Assembly: GCA_032622095.1 (NCBI GenBank)
Contig: CP136067.1
Coordinates: 94,602,707-94,666,706 of the forward strand
Direction: 5' to 3'
DNA length: 64,000 nucleotides
Source: Siphonodentalium dalli
Taxonomy: Eukaryota; Mollusca; Scaphopoda; Gadilida; Siphonodentaliidae
The stretch's first letter is position 1; every line of letters begins with the position of its first letter. Both the position numbers and the translations under genes were made by a program. Of the stretch, positions 18,824 through 30,157 are shown piece by piece. The notes below the pieces were generated by a model, which worked only from the letters and a program-made list of their open reading frames with translations, searched no databases and was not told the DNA's origin.

Positions 18824-20870
18824 ATCTATGCAAGCAGACTTGAAGCAGTTGGTTGAATTGGTGTGAATTTTCTAGGTCATGTTTGTCATCTGACAGAAGA
18901 TTGGAGATTTTTGTCTTTAGTCGATTTCGTTCCTTGTCGTATGTTGGACAGGCGGCAATAAGATGTTCTCTGCCTTCTGATCCATGATAACATGTAGAGC
19001 AGGTAGGGTCGACAGCAAACTGGTTGAATGGAGCCTTGTTTGTTTGGAGGATACACTGAGAAAAATCCTTAGTCAATATGACTAACTTGTTCTTATTCAT
19101 CAGCTAAGTTAGTAATTATGACTAAGTTAAACCTCATACGACTAACTTAGTTATTAATCAAATAAATGTTAGTCATAATGACTAAGTTTAAATTGATACG
19201 ACTAACTTGGTTCTTAGTCAAATAGATATTTTTTACGCGATCAGTTTATTCGAGGAAGAATCGTACAGTTCAGGCATCTTGCATAATATATTCTGATAAA
19301 ATAATCGGGTATATATACCTAAATTAGGGTTAGTCACAAGCATTTGGAGTCACGTTGACTAACCCACACCTTTCAGGCTTCAGTGAGTCACTATGACTAA
19401 CTTTGGCCATAGTCACAGTGACGGTTACACAAAGAATAACTATAATTTCAACACTGCCTTAAATGATGGGGATTTTCATTAATAAATGCTGATAAATGTA
19501 CAATGTCCACTGCATCGAAATTATATTAGATCTATAATTGAATGAGTGTGATGGAAGGGTGTAATGGCTTATATCAGAAGTCCACTCCCACATCAAAGGC
19601 TACACTATTTTTTATAAATGGTTCTTATATAATAGACACCACAACAAACTCTGGAAAATAAACTTGTTAAACAGACCTATACCACAAACTAATATTATAC
19701 CTCTCAAAAGACCACTATATATGCACCAAATTAAATTTTCACCTTCCCAGTAACTAAGAAAAGTTAGTCATTGTGGCTCAATAAAGCTAGCATATTAGTC
19801 ATTGTTACTAAGCTACGAATTAGTCATCATGATTAAAATGTAAATTAGTCGGAATGGCTAAGAAAAGTTAGTTGAGTATCTGACTAATCAGTCTTAGTCA
19901 TAATGACTAATTTTTTTTTTCTCAGTGTATATGTACCACATGGTAGCTTTGCATTGATTTCTGCACGCCAGATGTCATGTGTGCGGGTAGATCTGATGTG
20001 TTTTGTTGAATTTCACATACGTTGGGTTGAGGTATTTGAGAGAAGATTTGATGAGGATGTCTTCTGCCCATGAGCACTCTAATTTAGTTGCAACGGCTTT
20101 CTCCAGGGTATCTCGCCACTCATTCTTTGCTGAGGAGTTTGTCAAAATGTCAAATGCAGAAGGAAGGCCACAATCAGCAGATAGTAAGAGTCAATTCACT
20201 CAGGATATTGTGACGACTGCATTTAAAATGGTTAGGATGAAGATGACAGCTGCAGTGAGTGATTTTTTTAGGTGTTCACTGGTGGTGCCGAAAATATACC
20301 GGCGGCCGTGCTGCAGTTGAGTTTTATTATGGCTTCCCGAACTTCTGGCGGAGTGATATGGTGGATGGTGCTACCGACTTCTTTACATATATTGGAAATC
20401 CATAGGGTGTCTTCTTCGACCAGGGATTTAAATGGTTCATCAAAGTTAGAGTAAATGTTTGGTGTTGCGAGCTCTTCAAAGTATTCGCTCCAGCCTTATA
20501 GTATCCCAACTGTGGTATTGTAAGTTCGACCATCGACGTCAAGTTCTGGAATCGAGTCTGATTGTGTTGCTCTTTGGTACCGGGCAAGTTTGAAGAATCA
20601 TTTTCAGCCTCCATTATGTGACTTATGTCACATATCTGCTTCTGGCGCTGCTGGGCTAAGGGCTATCTCTGGGTTTTCCTTAGCTGTTTTTGGTGGATTT
20701 CATATCCCGACAGGCGGGATTCTGTGAGTCGGCTGGTCGTCCTTTGTTTTTCCAAAGATAGCTAGAAAGCTGCTTTACTGTTTTTCAGGGTAGTTGCTAT
20801 TTCGGTTTTCCAAATTATGCTAGGTGATTTTCTGTATTTTTTAGTCTTCAGCGTGCTGGTCAGTTAGTAG
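18824..20870 (-). pseudogene. Dead non-LTR retrotransposon (LINE) ORF2, MITE-interrupted
   Basis: Minus-strand fragments read in order as LINE ORF2: WSEYFEEL and PPEVREAIIKLNCSTAAG (start of the reverse-transcriptase domain), then DILTNSSAKNEWRDTLEKA, WRAEINAKLPCGTY, and after the MITE ILQTNKAPFNQFAVDPTC and HGSEGREHLIAACPTYDKER (C-terminal cysteine cluster). The catalytic core between the AAG motif and DILTN is missing, and there are frameshifts and stops, so it is inactive. Jockey/CR1-like by general pattern only. Confidence 0.75.
19054..19927. mobile_element. Mariner-like MITE inserted in the LINE
   Basis: Ends are CACTGAGAAAAA and TTTTTTTTTCTCAGTG, flanked by TA (19052-19053 and 19928-19929). 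The terminal ~190 bp on each side is built of TTAGTCATAATGACTAA-like palindromes. Removing the element with one TA restores an uninterrupted LINE reading frame (minus strand, GGT ACA TAT ATC CTC), which confirms both borders. Confidence 0.9.
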
Positions 20871-20879
20871 TCACTATTC

Positions 20880-22925
20880 AGGCACTATGCCAACTGGAGG
20901 AATGTACGTGGCATTCTATTAACATTGCCTAAAATCTCAAGCAAATCAACCATACCACTCGATAGAAAACATCGTCTGAAATACGCCCAATTGTCAATAG
21001 TTACTTTTTCGGGACTCAACTATCGGCGACAAACAAGCGAAAACAATTTCGTCACCGAGAGTCACTGCATTTAATTGATAGGCCTATATAATAATGACGG
21101 TGTCCGTTGTCGATTTGGATATAAAATTAGTAAAAAATAAGATTGTTCTCCATTTCAATTTGATCACCCTACCGTAGTGTTTCACAAATTCACATCACTT
21201 TAAAGTATAACAACAAAAGGTCGGACGCTGCCAGGCTGATCTCGTGACAAAATAGAAGATTGAAGCCAAGGGGTTGGAAATTGGTACTCAGGGTAATTTG
21301 ACCCGGGGAGTGTTATTAGATATAGATCTCGTATGTCTTAAAGGGGCACTGATAATAAAATAAAATAAAATAAATTAATCATAGTGACCAAACGGTTAGA
21401 CTATACGGGAGCTCAAAATCGGTACACAGTTTAACTTGTCACGGGGAGTATCGTGAGATAGACCCTAGCTGTGCCGGGTACCTCAGATATGTCCTTATAC
21501 AAATGTATGGCTATTTCGACCAAAAAAAAGAGAGATAATTTTTTCACTCTCACTGTTCAAGCTAGTGAAACAAGCACATTTGAAGCAATGGACGGCTCAT
21601 ACTGAGTATATAATAGATATGTGCGGCGACATCAACCGCACTACATGTCTGTTTTATGTAAGACTCGTTCTCAGATAAGTACCGGTCGGTATACAATTAA
21701 AAAACATATAGGCCTACTGTAACTTATTGTTGTACCATCCCACTAAATCATGTTCTTCATTCACGTTGGTGATTGCACTCCTGGCTATGGCATTAATTCT
21801 TGTGCACTCATATTAGAATCCCCGTGTCGTTATTTATATCGTTAGGTGATACATTGTACACTTGAAGTGGCAGCGAAAGTGTCAAAGTCTCTACTGGGTC
21901 AGAGGGCGGATAGATCCCGTAGCTGATAGCAAGTGCTCGTATTAATGCGCCATGCAATTTATATATGCAATACTTTAAATTTTGGTCATCAGCGAAGTAA
22001 CTAATCTTGTTTTTTTAAATAATAATTTAGTATAATTTATAAATATATAGACCAAAGCGCAAAGAAAGTCATTAACACGAGAAAATGATTTAGGAACTAT
22101 ATTTTAACCGGTGCTTGAGCGCAATGTAATTAGGCCATGCAAAGATGGCGATTTTCGTGCGTCTGAAAAAAATTAAAACAATTAAGCGATTTATCTGATA
22201 AAACTTTTACAAACGCTAACTAAAATAAGGTGAGTATTTGGAAAATAAGGTTATCTTACTAAAGCGTTGTTTCTCTTTTCAAGTATAAGTGTCGATGTCT
22301 TGAAAGTCGGATGTAAATTTAGTAGAAACTTTCCATTTTCGAAAATTTTGTAAGATTTTGAAGAACATTTTGTTTAGAAATCGAAGAATTGGAATATAAA
22401 TTTTGGCAATTGTTTGGTTTTGATGTTGAAAAAGTACACATTTACACTCATACATACATCTTGTCGAGAAATCAGTAAACATGCAAACATAAATGTGGAT
22501 TGAATGAAGCTGTTCTTGACAACAAAGGGCTGATACTAAATAATAAATAAGTGAAATGTTGATAAAAATATATTTTAAAAAAAATAACTAAAAAATGATA
22601 CATGGCCTTGTGCATCAATCACTACTGTAAAAAGTACCCATAATGCAAAAGTTACAAAACCATTCTAATCTCTTATAAGCTGGAATAAACTGTTTGCAAA
22701 CTGATGTTTTTCCTGGAGCAGCCTAAATTGGATTGTCACGCCTCTTTGTTCATTCTGTGAGTGTGATCCGAACCTATAGGCCAGGCCCAGATCACACCCT
22801 ACAATTGTCAGTACAACAGTAGCGCTAATGGGATCAATGTCACAATATTGTAGTTCGGTAGGTATTAAATCTGGTGATCTCTGTGAAGTATTACTGTTGA
22901 ATGCTGGAAAAAATGGTCGCCTGCT
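20880..22925. other. Intergenic AT-rich sequence, nothing recognised
   Basis: No exon of either flanking gene, RNA gene or element end could be supported. Both missing first exons could lie here or in other gaps of the 7.8-29.9 kb region. Confidence 0.3.
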
Positions 22926-22933
22926 TAAATTTT

Positions 22934-24314
22934 CGGCACCTCGAAACAGTGCGCAGAACTGCGCGGTTCAAATAAAACAGTTATTATGCACAGGGGCAGG
23001 TGGGGTTTGAATTAAAACATGAAATATAGTAGTAGACAGTCTTCAGTTGCGAATTTGTAAGTTATATTAACTTTTATTGGAGAGAGTGAGTGGTAGAATC
23101 TACCGCGCACTGTTTCGAGAAAAGCTTACTGCGCGATATCTTCCACGCATTGTTTCGAGAAAAGCTTACGAGTTCGTGGTATCGGATATGGGGCCACACT
23201 GACATGTCTTAATTAGTTGAATAGTATAGCGGTAGGCTGATTAGAGGTGACAGCTTATTGTCATTGTACGAACGAACGAATATTTTATTATAGTGACATG
23301 TGTCTACAGTCCAATAAAAAGTTTTAAGTAGGCACCTTTTTCTAGGGTATAGGTAGGGAAACCCTAAACACAGGTTTTGTTTTTTTGCCTAACAAAGTTT
23401 AAAATCAGCAAAGCAAAAGTTAAATTAAGAAGAAATATAGGCAAAGCCGACTAGAAAATATTCAAGCAAGAAATTATTTTAAAAATTCAAATCTATCAAA
23501 ATCTGACCTTAATTCACCCAAAACGCTAGAATTTGCTGCAATAAACGTATCAGAAACACTTAATAATGCACTGAACTTAGCATTCCCTGAACGAGAGGTA
23601 AAAACTCATACGTGGAGGGTGTCCAGGGATACACTGAATCTTATAGGGTTCAAAAGGAAAATGCTGAGACTGTCGGCGAAGAACCCCCAACGGTAATGAG
23701 TATAAAACACTTTATAACAACTTAATAGACAAGTAAAACAAAAAATAAAAGAGGAAAAAAACGAGTCCTGGAAAAAAGTAACAGCCAGCTTAAAACATTG
23801 ACAGAAATTTCTGGCAAACATTTAAAACACTCACGGGCCAAGGGAATAACGCAACATAAAATAACTCAAAATCACTAACTGACCAACATGGAAAATAAAT
23901 CTGAAAATGACCACGAAAAATCTCAAATCTTCGCCGAGAGTCTACGCACAGCTGCCTGACTTTTTAAGTCTGCCGGTCCAAAGCCCGGATAAAAGCTGAT
24001 GGGAGTTAAAAAAAAAAATTGTATTAAAATATCTAATTTATCACCTAACTGGGGCTATTAACCCAATACCGCGCAGTAGGTTTTCTCGAAACAATGCGCG
24101 GTAGGTACCCGCGCAGTAAGCTTTTCTCAAAACAGTGCGCGGTAGATTCTACCACACACTCTCTCTAATAAAACGTTAAAATGATATTGCAAATTCGTAA
24201 CTGAAGACCTTCTACTACTATATTTCATTAATAGACATGTTTTAAATCAACTCCCCGTGCATAATAACTGTTTTATTTGTACTGCGCAGTTACGCGCACT
24301 GTTTCGAGGTACCC
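22934..24314. mobile_element. Long-TIR element, 1.38 kb, 8-bp duplication
   Basis: The ends match in inverted orientation over about 250 bp, beginning ACCTCGAAACAGTGCGC and including CATAATAACTGTTTTATTTG-like and TCTACCxCxCACTCTCTC-like tracts. The 8-bp repeat TAAATTTT flanks it (22926-22933, 24315-24322). The outermost bases of the TIR are imperfect. It contains a LINE fragment (23470-23990). Confidence 0.7.
23470..23990 (+). pseudogene. LINE ORF2 fragment inside the 22.9-24.3 kb element
   Basis: The plus strand reads, with frameshifts, ETLNNALNLAFPEREVKTHT, RDTLNLIGFKRKMLRLSAKN, LNRQVKQKIKEEKNESWKKV and FWQTFKTLTGQ. This is the linker between the endonuclease and reverse-transcriptase domains of jockey-like LINEs. 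The antisense open frame at 23606-23821 is its shadow. Confidence 0.6.
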
Positions 24315-24329
24315 TAAATTTTTGCAGCT

Positions 24330-25395
24330 TTAAAATTATGAACCGAGCTCTAGTCTAGCTCTTGATGTTTAATAGCACTCAATGATCATGCCTTAAAGTT
24401 AAAATCCATAAAATTTTGCGAGTATCAAATTATAGCATTTCTACTGCGAATCAGCTGCTTTTACTAGAATCAAAATGAAAATCATGATACTGATTTAGTC
24501 TGATTCCTATCGGATTATAAGTCCTGTATGACTCCTGAACAGGGCTGTCAGATGGCTCTGCCTAGGACCACTATTAAAACTTTATGTTTGCAGTGACACT
24601 ACCCACATTTTCCATGTGGGCATACGTACTGAGGTAGACATTTTTGTGTGTGTTTGGTAGACTCACTAGGCTGTACTTGTACAAGTATGTGCATAAATTA
24701 GCCTGCATATACCCTGTAGGTTTGAAGTGTTGATGTGAAATTTAATCATCGTCTGAAGGATGAATGACAACATTTTAAAGTTTTGACATGTCACTTTGTT
24801 TTATCTCATACCATCACCTTGTGATTGCAGATATCAAAACGCAGATCTACAGCCCTCAAAACTGTTATTTCTATATGATGAATGGTTAAGATAGGTTATT
24901 TACCGGACTCAAAATATGGGTTTTCTAACTAATCGGTACCGGTCACTGAACTGATATATTTGATTTGATATTCGTTTCGAATCGGGAATACTGTGCAGTA
25001 AATTCAATTTATATAGGTACCGGTATTCGATTCAATTATATTAAAATATTTGCAAGACCCCAGACTTGGTATTATTTATATTAAATAAAAACAATTGCAA
25101 CATCAACCGCTGGTTGAACTGGACCGTACACCCAAGGGCACTGCTATCTTAAAACACCGACTTTCTGTGTAAAACAATGCATAATAATCGGTGTATGATC
25201 AGATTTGCTATGATCGATAAATGTGATTATTTGTTTCGGTTTTTGCATATCAATTTTCTTTTCGTGAGGTCGTTAAAATAAGTAAGGACAGAGGTCTAGA
25301 ATAGGGCGGACGGGTCACCGGAAACATCACTATTTGTTTTTAGGCCTTAGGCAACAGGCCATTGGCTCATTTGAAGCCATGCCTGATTGCCGCTA
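24330..25395. other. Intergenic AT-rich sequence, nothing recognised
   Basis: No supportable gene or element boundary. Confidence 0.3.
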
Positions 25396-25400
25396 TCCTG

Positions 25401-26005
25401 AATGTAATTGACTTGGAAAAAACATGGTGATACTCTGGTAATGACCGCGGAATTACCCGTAGTATATGGTATTCACAGCGGTGACAATTTGGTCACTGTA
25501 GTGGAGTTACGGTACCATGCGGTTATGCTACTGCAGTCTATTAGCAAGTCGTCTCACCAAAAGTTGAGAAAAAAAAGAATACGTCCATGAAGAACTTGTT
25601 AAGTTATATAGATATACATGTAAGGAGAATCACTGCACTTGATTTCATGCCCATGTGTAATGTCAATCAATGCGGCCTAACAGTAACACCAGGCGACGGG
25701 TGGAGTTTATAATTTGGCAGCTGAAACAATGTCGGCAACTTCATTGTCATGTAAAGTTCCCGGCATGCTACATTTTGGGGTACTCAGCTAGAAGATTATA
25801 ATGAAGAACAATCATGTCGCAAAAAGTGGAGGTGATATTTTTAGTAACATGTATACTGTTGTAATTGTGACATTTCTGTTTGAAATTTTGCTTTTAATTG
25901 CTTTAAATCCCGGATGCATTCCAATTTTGAAGCAAAAACCGTAACACAAATTTGGTGGTATTACCGGGGTGACACCACGTTATATTGTATGTGGTCAATT
26001 ACTTT
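25401..26005. mobile_element. Element with AATGTAATTGAC / GTCAATTACTTT ends
   Basis: Homologous to 52447-52812: both share GTGATAC, ATTACCxGTAGTATA, GTCTATTAGC, ATACGTCCATGAAGA and a GGGGTGACACCAC tail. The inverted ends are short. It is non-coding and repeated in this locus, so it is called mobile by copy number and ends. Confidence 0.6.
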
Positions 26006-26019
26006 AACGATAGCTGTAT

Positions 26020-26680
26020 ATGGTGCAGAATGAGGTCCCCAGAGGGTGAATTTGGTGACACTACTCTGCCCAGCGGGCTAGCATCACTAATTCACCTTCT
26101 GGTGACCTCAATCTACTTAGGTCATCTTCTCTGGAAAGTATCTTTATTATCAAATTAACAAGTAGTTTAGTTTCTCTATATCCCCATAATGGCAGATGAC
26201 ACAATGCATAATTGAGGTGCCAAATGGGTGCACATCACCATCTTCACCATCTGGTAACTATATTTGTATTCGTATCTAGGCACAATTTAAGCCCATTATT
26301 ATTTTTACGAAACCTATGTTATTTTTTATTTAGATTCTGTTGTATAAATAACATGTTAGGAATAGGAAGTGCCACAAGAAACAAGCTATTTTGTTCGATA
26401 TTGAAATTTCTATGCATGTATTTCATTACAAGTTAGAGGCAAGCCTAAGTTTAGTGTGCCTGTCATTTGCAGAAGGAGATTGAAGTTCCCAAATGATGAA
26501 TATTGTGATGTACACCCATTGGAAACCTCGATTATGCAATGTGTCATCTGCCAATTTGGGGATATAGAGATTAGAGAAACTATTACTAAATACTTTGTCA
26601 CACCCTATACTATACTCATATCCCATCCGATTGGATGGGGGGGGGGACACCAACTACGCCACTCAGTTGCTACATCCCTG
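26020..26680. repeat. Decayed copies of the CAAGCCTTGAAATAG MITE
   Basis: 26020-26130 holds the GAATGAGGTCCCCAGAGGGT module and its inverse. 26440 restarts CAAGCCTAAGTTTAGTG with the internal part. No complete target duplication. Confidence 0.55.
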
Positions 26681-26862
26681 TAAACCAACATTAGCATAAA
26701 CATACCAACAAAGGTGAGATATAAGAGTGACAAAAACATTATGCATAATATGACATCCCCTCTCCAAGTTATTGCCACTGTGTCATTGACACTTTCAATG
26801 CAAGCATGATAAATTGAACTACCGGTATGTGTAATTTATTTTAAATTTGATGTTTTTTCCAG

Positions 26863-26909
26863 AGAATGACAGTTTACTCAATAAATTGATTAAAGCAGGA
26901 AAATGGAAG
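26863..26909 (+). CDS. Candidate upstream KMT2C/D exon
   Basis: The acceptor gttttttccag precedes 47 nt open in one frame only, with the donor AAG|gttagt; it would encode NDSLLNKLIKAGKWK. Its phase-0 end does not fit the phase-1 start of the next recognised exon (29875), unless the weaker donor four bases later (TTA|gtatat) is used or another exon intervenes. No homology is recognised, so this is speculative. Confidence 0.22.
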
Positions 26910-26929
26910 GTTAGTATATAATTATTGAG

Positions 26930-27190
26930 TAGCAACCAGCCTTTAGATTCTATGAACATTGTGTGTGTGAACACTGTTCATACTGGTTAGGATGTTAGTC
27001 ATTATGCGATGAGATTCAAGCCTTTAGATTCTACAAACTGAGTGGGTGAATACTATTAATACTGTTTAGGATGTTAGCCATTATGTGATGAGATTCAAGC
27101 CTTTTGATTCTATGAACTTTGAGGGTGAACACTGTTTTTAGACTGGCTAGGATGTTAGTTATAATTTTATGAGATTCAGGCCTTTAGATC
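26930..27190 (+). repeat. Tandem ~85-bp repeat, three copies
   Basis: GCCTTTAGATTCTA then GGTGAACACTGTT and TAGGATGTTAGTCATTAT recur three times. Confidence 0.75.
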
Positions 27191-27498
27191 AGCGTCCATG
27201 TAATTTGGGCCAATTTACATGTAATCAGGGCAAATTGTTCGGTCTGGTAGGAAGAAAAAATTTGAAATATCCTTGCATTAGATTTTCGAGAATGATCGAT
27301 TCCAAGATAATTTCTCATTGATATAAAGTTATATGCTACAGGTATTAGGGCCATGCGAATAGGGCATTTTCATATCGAATCGAATCTCAAATCGAATCAG
27401 CCAACTGATTCCGAATCGCATCAAATCTTGAATCGAATCAGATGTATCAATAGTGAAGATGTAGATATCACTTAACTGAGTGGCCGTACCATTATCAA

Positions 27499-28769
27499 CA
27501 GGGTCCGGGCTGAACCAAAATTTATTTTTGCCAAATAAATTTCAAATGATTATATTTTTTGTCAAATTCTTTTAGAATTTAGAATTTGCCAAATGCTACC
27601 ATTTTCTGCAACATTAAGTCTTATGTTTCGGCACTTATAATTTGAACGACTTTTGATATCGATAGGAAAGCAGTTAGTTAATAACTTATTTTTCACACAA
27701 CAATAAACCAATCACAGAACAATAAAATTATAGTAGGGTTGCTTCATCGGAAAGGCACACCACGAGAGGATTAGCTAAGTAAACACCGCCACACTAAATA
27801 TATATAACTAGAAGGTGACCCGACTTCGTCAGGGCTTTGACCTTGAATTGTCCATTTTGAAGGTCAAGGTCAAATGGGGTCACGGTTTGACCAGTCCAAA
27901 ACACTGCCTGGACAAAAGTACCCGACAAACGTGCCCGTCGAAATCCATCCGGTTTTACCCGATTTGACCTCGAATTGATCATTTTGAAGGTCAATGTCAG
28001 GTTGGGGACACGACTCGACCCGTCCAATACACTCAGTGGACAAAAGTAACCCTACGTATAAAATTTCGTCGAAATCCCATCAAAATTTGCGATTTGACCT
28101 TGAATTGACCCGATTTCAAGGTCAAGGTCACGTCGCACGGGCAAATGAATAGGCTTATGAGACTCCCCATACGAAAGTACCCCCACATACCAAGTTTCAT
28201 CAAAATCCCGTGATATTCGTGCGTTTGACCTTGAAATGACCCGATTTCAAGGTCAAGGTCACGTCGCACGGGCAAATTAATATGCCTATGGCACTGCCCG
28301 GCCGAAAATACCCCCACATACCAAGTTTCATCGAAATCCCGTGATATTCGTGCGTTTGACCTTGAAATGACCCGATTTCAAGGTCAAGGTCATGTCGCAC
28401 GGACAAATTAATAGGCTTATGTCACTCCCCGGCCGAAAATACCCCCACATAGCAAGTTTCATTGAAATCGGCTGGGCCGTTTTCGAGTCCATTGGAAACA
28501 GACACACACACACAGACAGATCTTCCAAAATATATAATAGATAGCTATCAGATTAACTGCATCTTTTCCTAAACCATATAAAACACCACTAATATAATTA
28601 TATTGTAAGAGTTTCCTTAAATGAATGGAATTGATTGACCAATATTTGTCAGCTGTCTTGAGGAATTAATAAGGGACTTGCCAAAACTTTTGCCAAATGA
28701 AAATATTTTTTGCCAAATATGAATTATTTTTGCCATTGGCAAATTTGGCAAGTGGCAGCGCGAACCCTG
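27499..28769. mobile_element. Second hAT-like element nested in the first
   Basis: Ends are CAGGGTCCGGGCTG and GCGCGAACCCTG in inverse orientation. The 8-bp flanks ATTATCAA and GTTATAAA match at 6 of 8 positions. The subterminal sequence is rich in TTTTGCCAAAT and its inverse. Confidence 0.6.
27806..28545. repeat. Nested TCAAGGTCA array
   Basis: Same family as 10187-10885: it starts AAGGTGACCCGACTTCGTC, has units with ATTTCAAGGTCAAGGTCACG, and ends in (ACAC)n/(ACAG)n and TCCAAAATATATAATAGA. It sits inside the element at 27499-28769. Confidence 0.75.
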
Positions 28770-29386
28770 GTTATAAATTTACTAACTTTGTAACAACGAT
28801 AAGTGATCATCGTTATATTATGTAAATATTATCCATAAATGGATCAAATTCACATTTAACCAATTAAGTGCGCATTCTTAGTGGCTATTTCTGCTATAGA
28901 ATATCGAAATGGTATCATAAGCAATAATGAAGTCAGTAAGTATTCACGTAGCTGAAGTTCAACATATATATGAAATTTTGCTAGATCAGTTTCATTAGTC
29001 ATGCTTCGGTGGTCTATATAATATAGCTCAGTCTACAACAGTGTTTGCAATGTGTGGTTTTTCGTTGGTATCCTAAGCTATCTTTGCGAAAAAGCAATGT
29101 TAATAACAGTTATCCATTGCTGTAATGAGAATACAACTGGTTCCAGTGATTCAATACAATTCATATCAGGACAGCTGTTTCGAATCGAATCAGACGAAAG
29201 ATTCCAAATCGCATTGAATCGAATCAATTTGCAGTGCCCTAACAGGTATATAAATACAGCTATAAAATGGTGGGAAATGTTCAGCTAATAAGTTCAACAA
29301 ATGACCTATTTCCTAAGGGAACTACTCGTCAATGAGTATTTAGTACAGAAAGGGTTAGACCCAAGAACTAAATTGTGTCAATGAAA

Positions 29387-29848
29387 CAAGTCTGAGTTTA
29401 GTGTATCTGTCATTTGCAGAATGAGGTCCCCAGAGGGTCAATATAGTGATGCTATCCCGCACATCGGGCTAGCATCACCAAATCCCCCCTCTGGGCCAGT
29501 CTTGGGACCTCATTCTGCATGGCCTCATTTGCAATTGGAGACATAGACTCAGATTGAAGTTTCCAAATTGTGAATATTGTGAAGTACACCAATTGTGAAC
29601 CTCGATTATGCAATGTGTCGTCTGCTAGTTTGGGGATATATAGAAACAATACTAAAAAATAAATAGAATGTCAAGAAATTTCTATAGAAATTTGATAATA
29701 AAGAAACTATCCAGAGAAGATGAAGCCTAAGCAGAATGAGGTCCCCAGAGATTGAATTTAGTGATGCTAGCCCGCTAGGACAGCGTCACTAAATTCACCC
29801 TCTTGGGACCTCATTCTGCAAATTACAGGCACACAAAACTCAGACTTG
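29387..29848. mobile_element. hAT-type MITE (CAAGTCTGAG variant), 462 bp
   Basis: Ends are CAAGTCTGAGTTTAGTGT and the inverse, with the exact 8-bp duplication CAATGAAA (29379-29386, 29849-29856). The insertion ends 26 nt upstream of the first recognised KMT2C/D exon. Confidence 0.9.
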
Positions 29849-29874
29849 CAATGAAAAGGTTGAATTGATTTCAG

Positions 29875-30157
29875 ACTCAGACAGTAAACCAGCTGCCTCG
29901 GTGAGTTCCGACAACATGATACCTGATACAAGACGATCAAAATCCGATTCGGCCATTGACGAAACTGGAGATGCAACTTCACAGATTAAATATGAATTCG
30001 AGTCCAAGACAGACATAAGTGAGAAATCATTTGAAAGCGAACAATCTAAAGAACTGACAACTGTGTACGGTGATGCAGAATCAAAGGACGGCAAGAAGAA
30101 AAGTCCAAGCAAAATGAAAAAAGATAATGTTAGCTATGTACACAGAAGGAAGAAGAA
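29875..30157 (+). CDS. KMT2C: KMT2C/D exon 1 of those seen
   Basis: The acceptor is ttgatttcag and the donor AAGAA|gtaaga; it enters in phase 1 and leaves in phase 2. It encodes an acidic/Ser-rich stretch (DSDSKPAASVSSD...) and ends basic (KKKSPSKMKKD, HRRKK). Sequence conservation is weak; it is accepted because phase and composition join the next exon. A second in-frame AG lies 6 nt downstream. Confidence 0.65.

Larger units (their letters stand above)
27346..29241. mobile_element. hAT-like element containing nested insertions
   Basis: It begins TAGGGCCATGCGAATAGGGC and ends with the inverse TGCAGTGCCCTA, flanked by the exact 8-bp duplication ACAGGTAT (27338-27345, 29242-29249). The subterminal regions are rich in ATCGAATCGAATC and its inverse. 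It carries a second hAT-like element, which in turn carries a TCAAGGTCA array. Confidence 0.85.

Noticed and set aside
23606..23821. Cysteine- and phenylalanine-rich minus-strand frame
   Set aside because: It is antisense to the LINE ORF2 fragment read on the plus strand.
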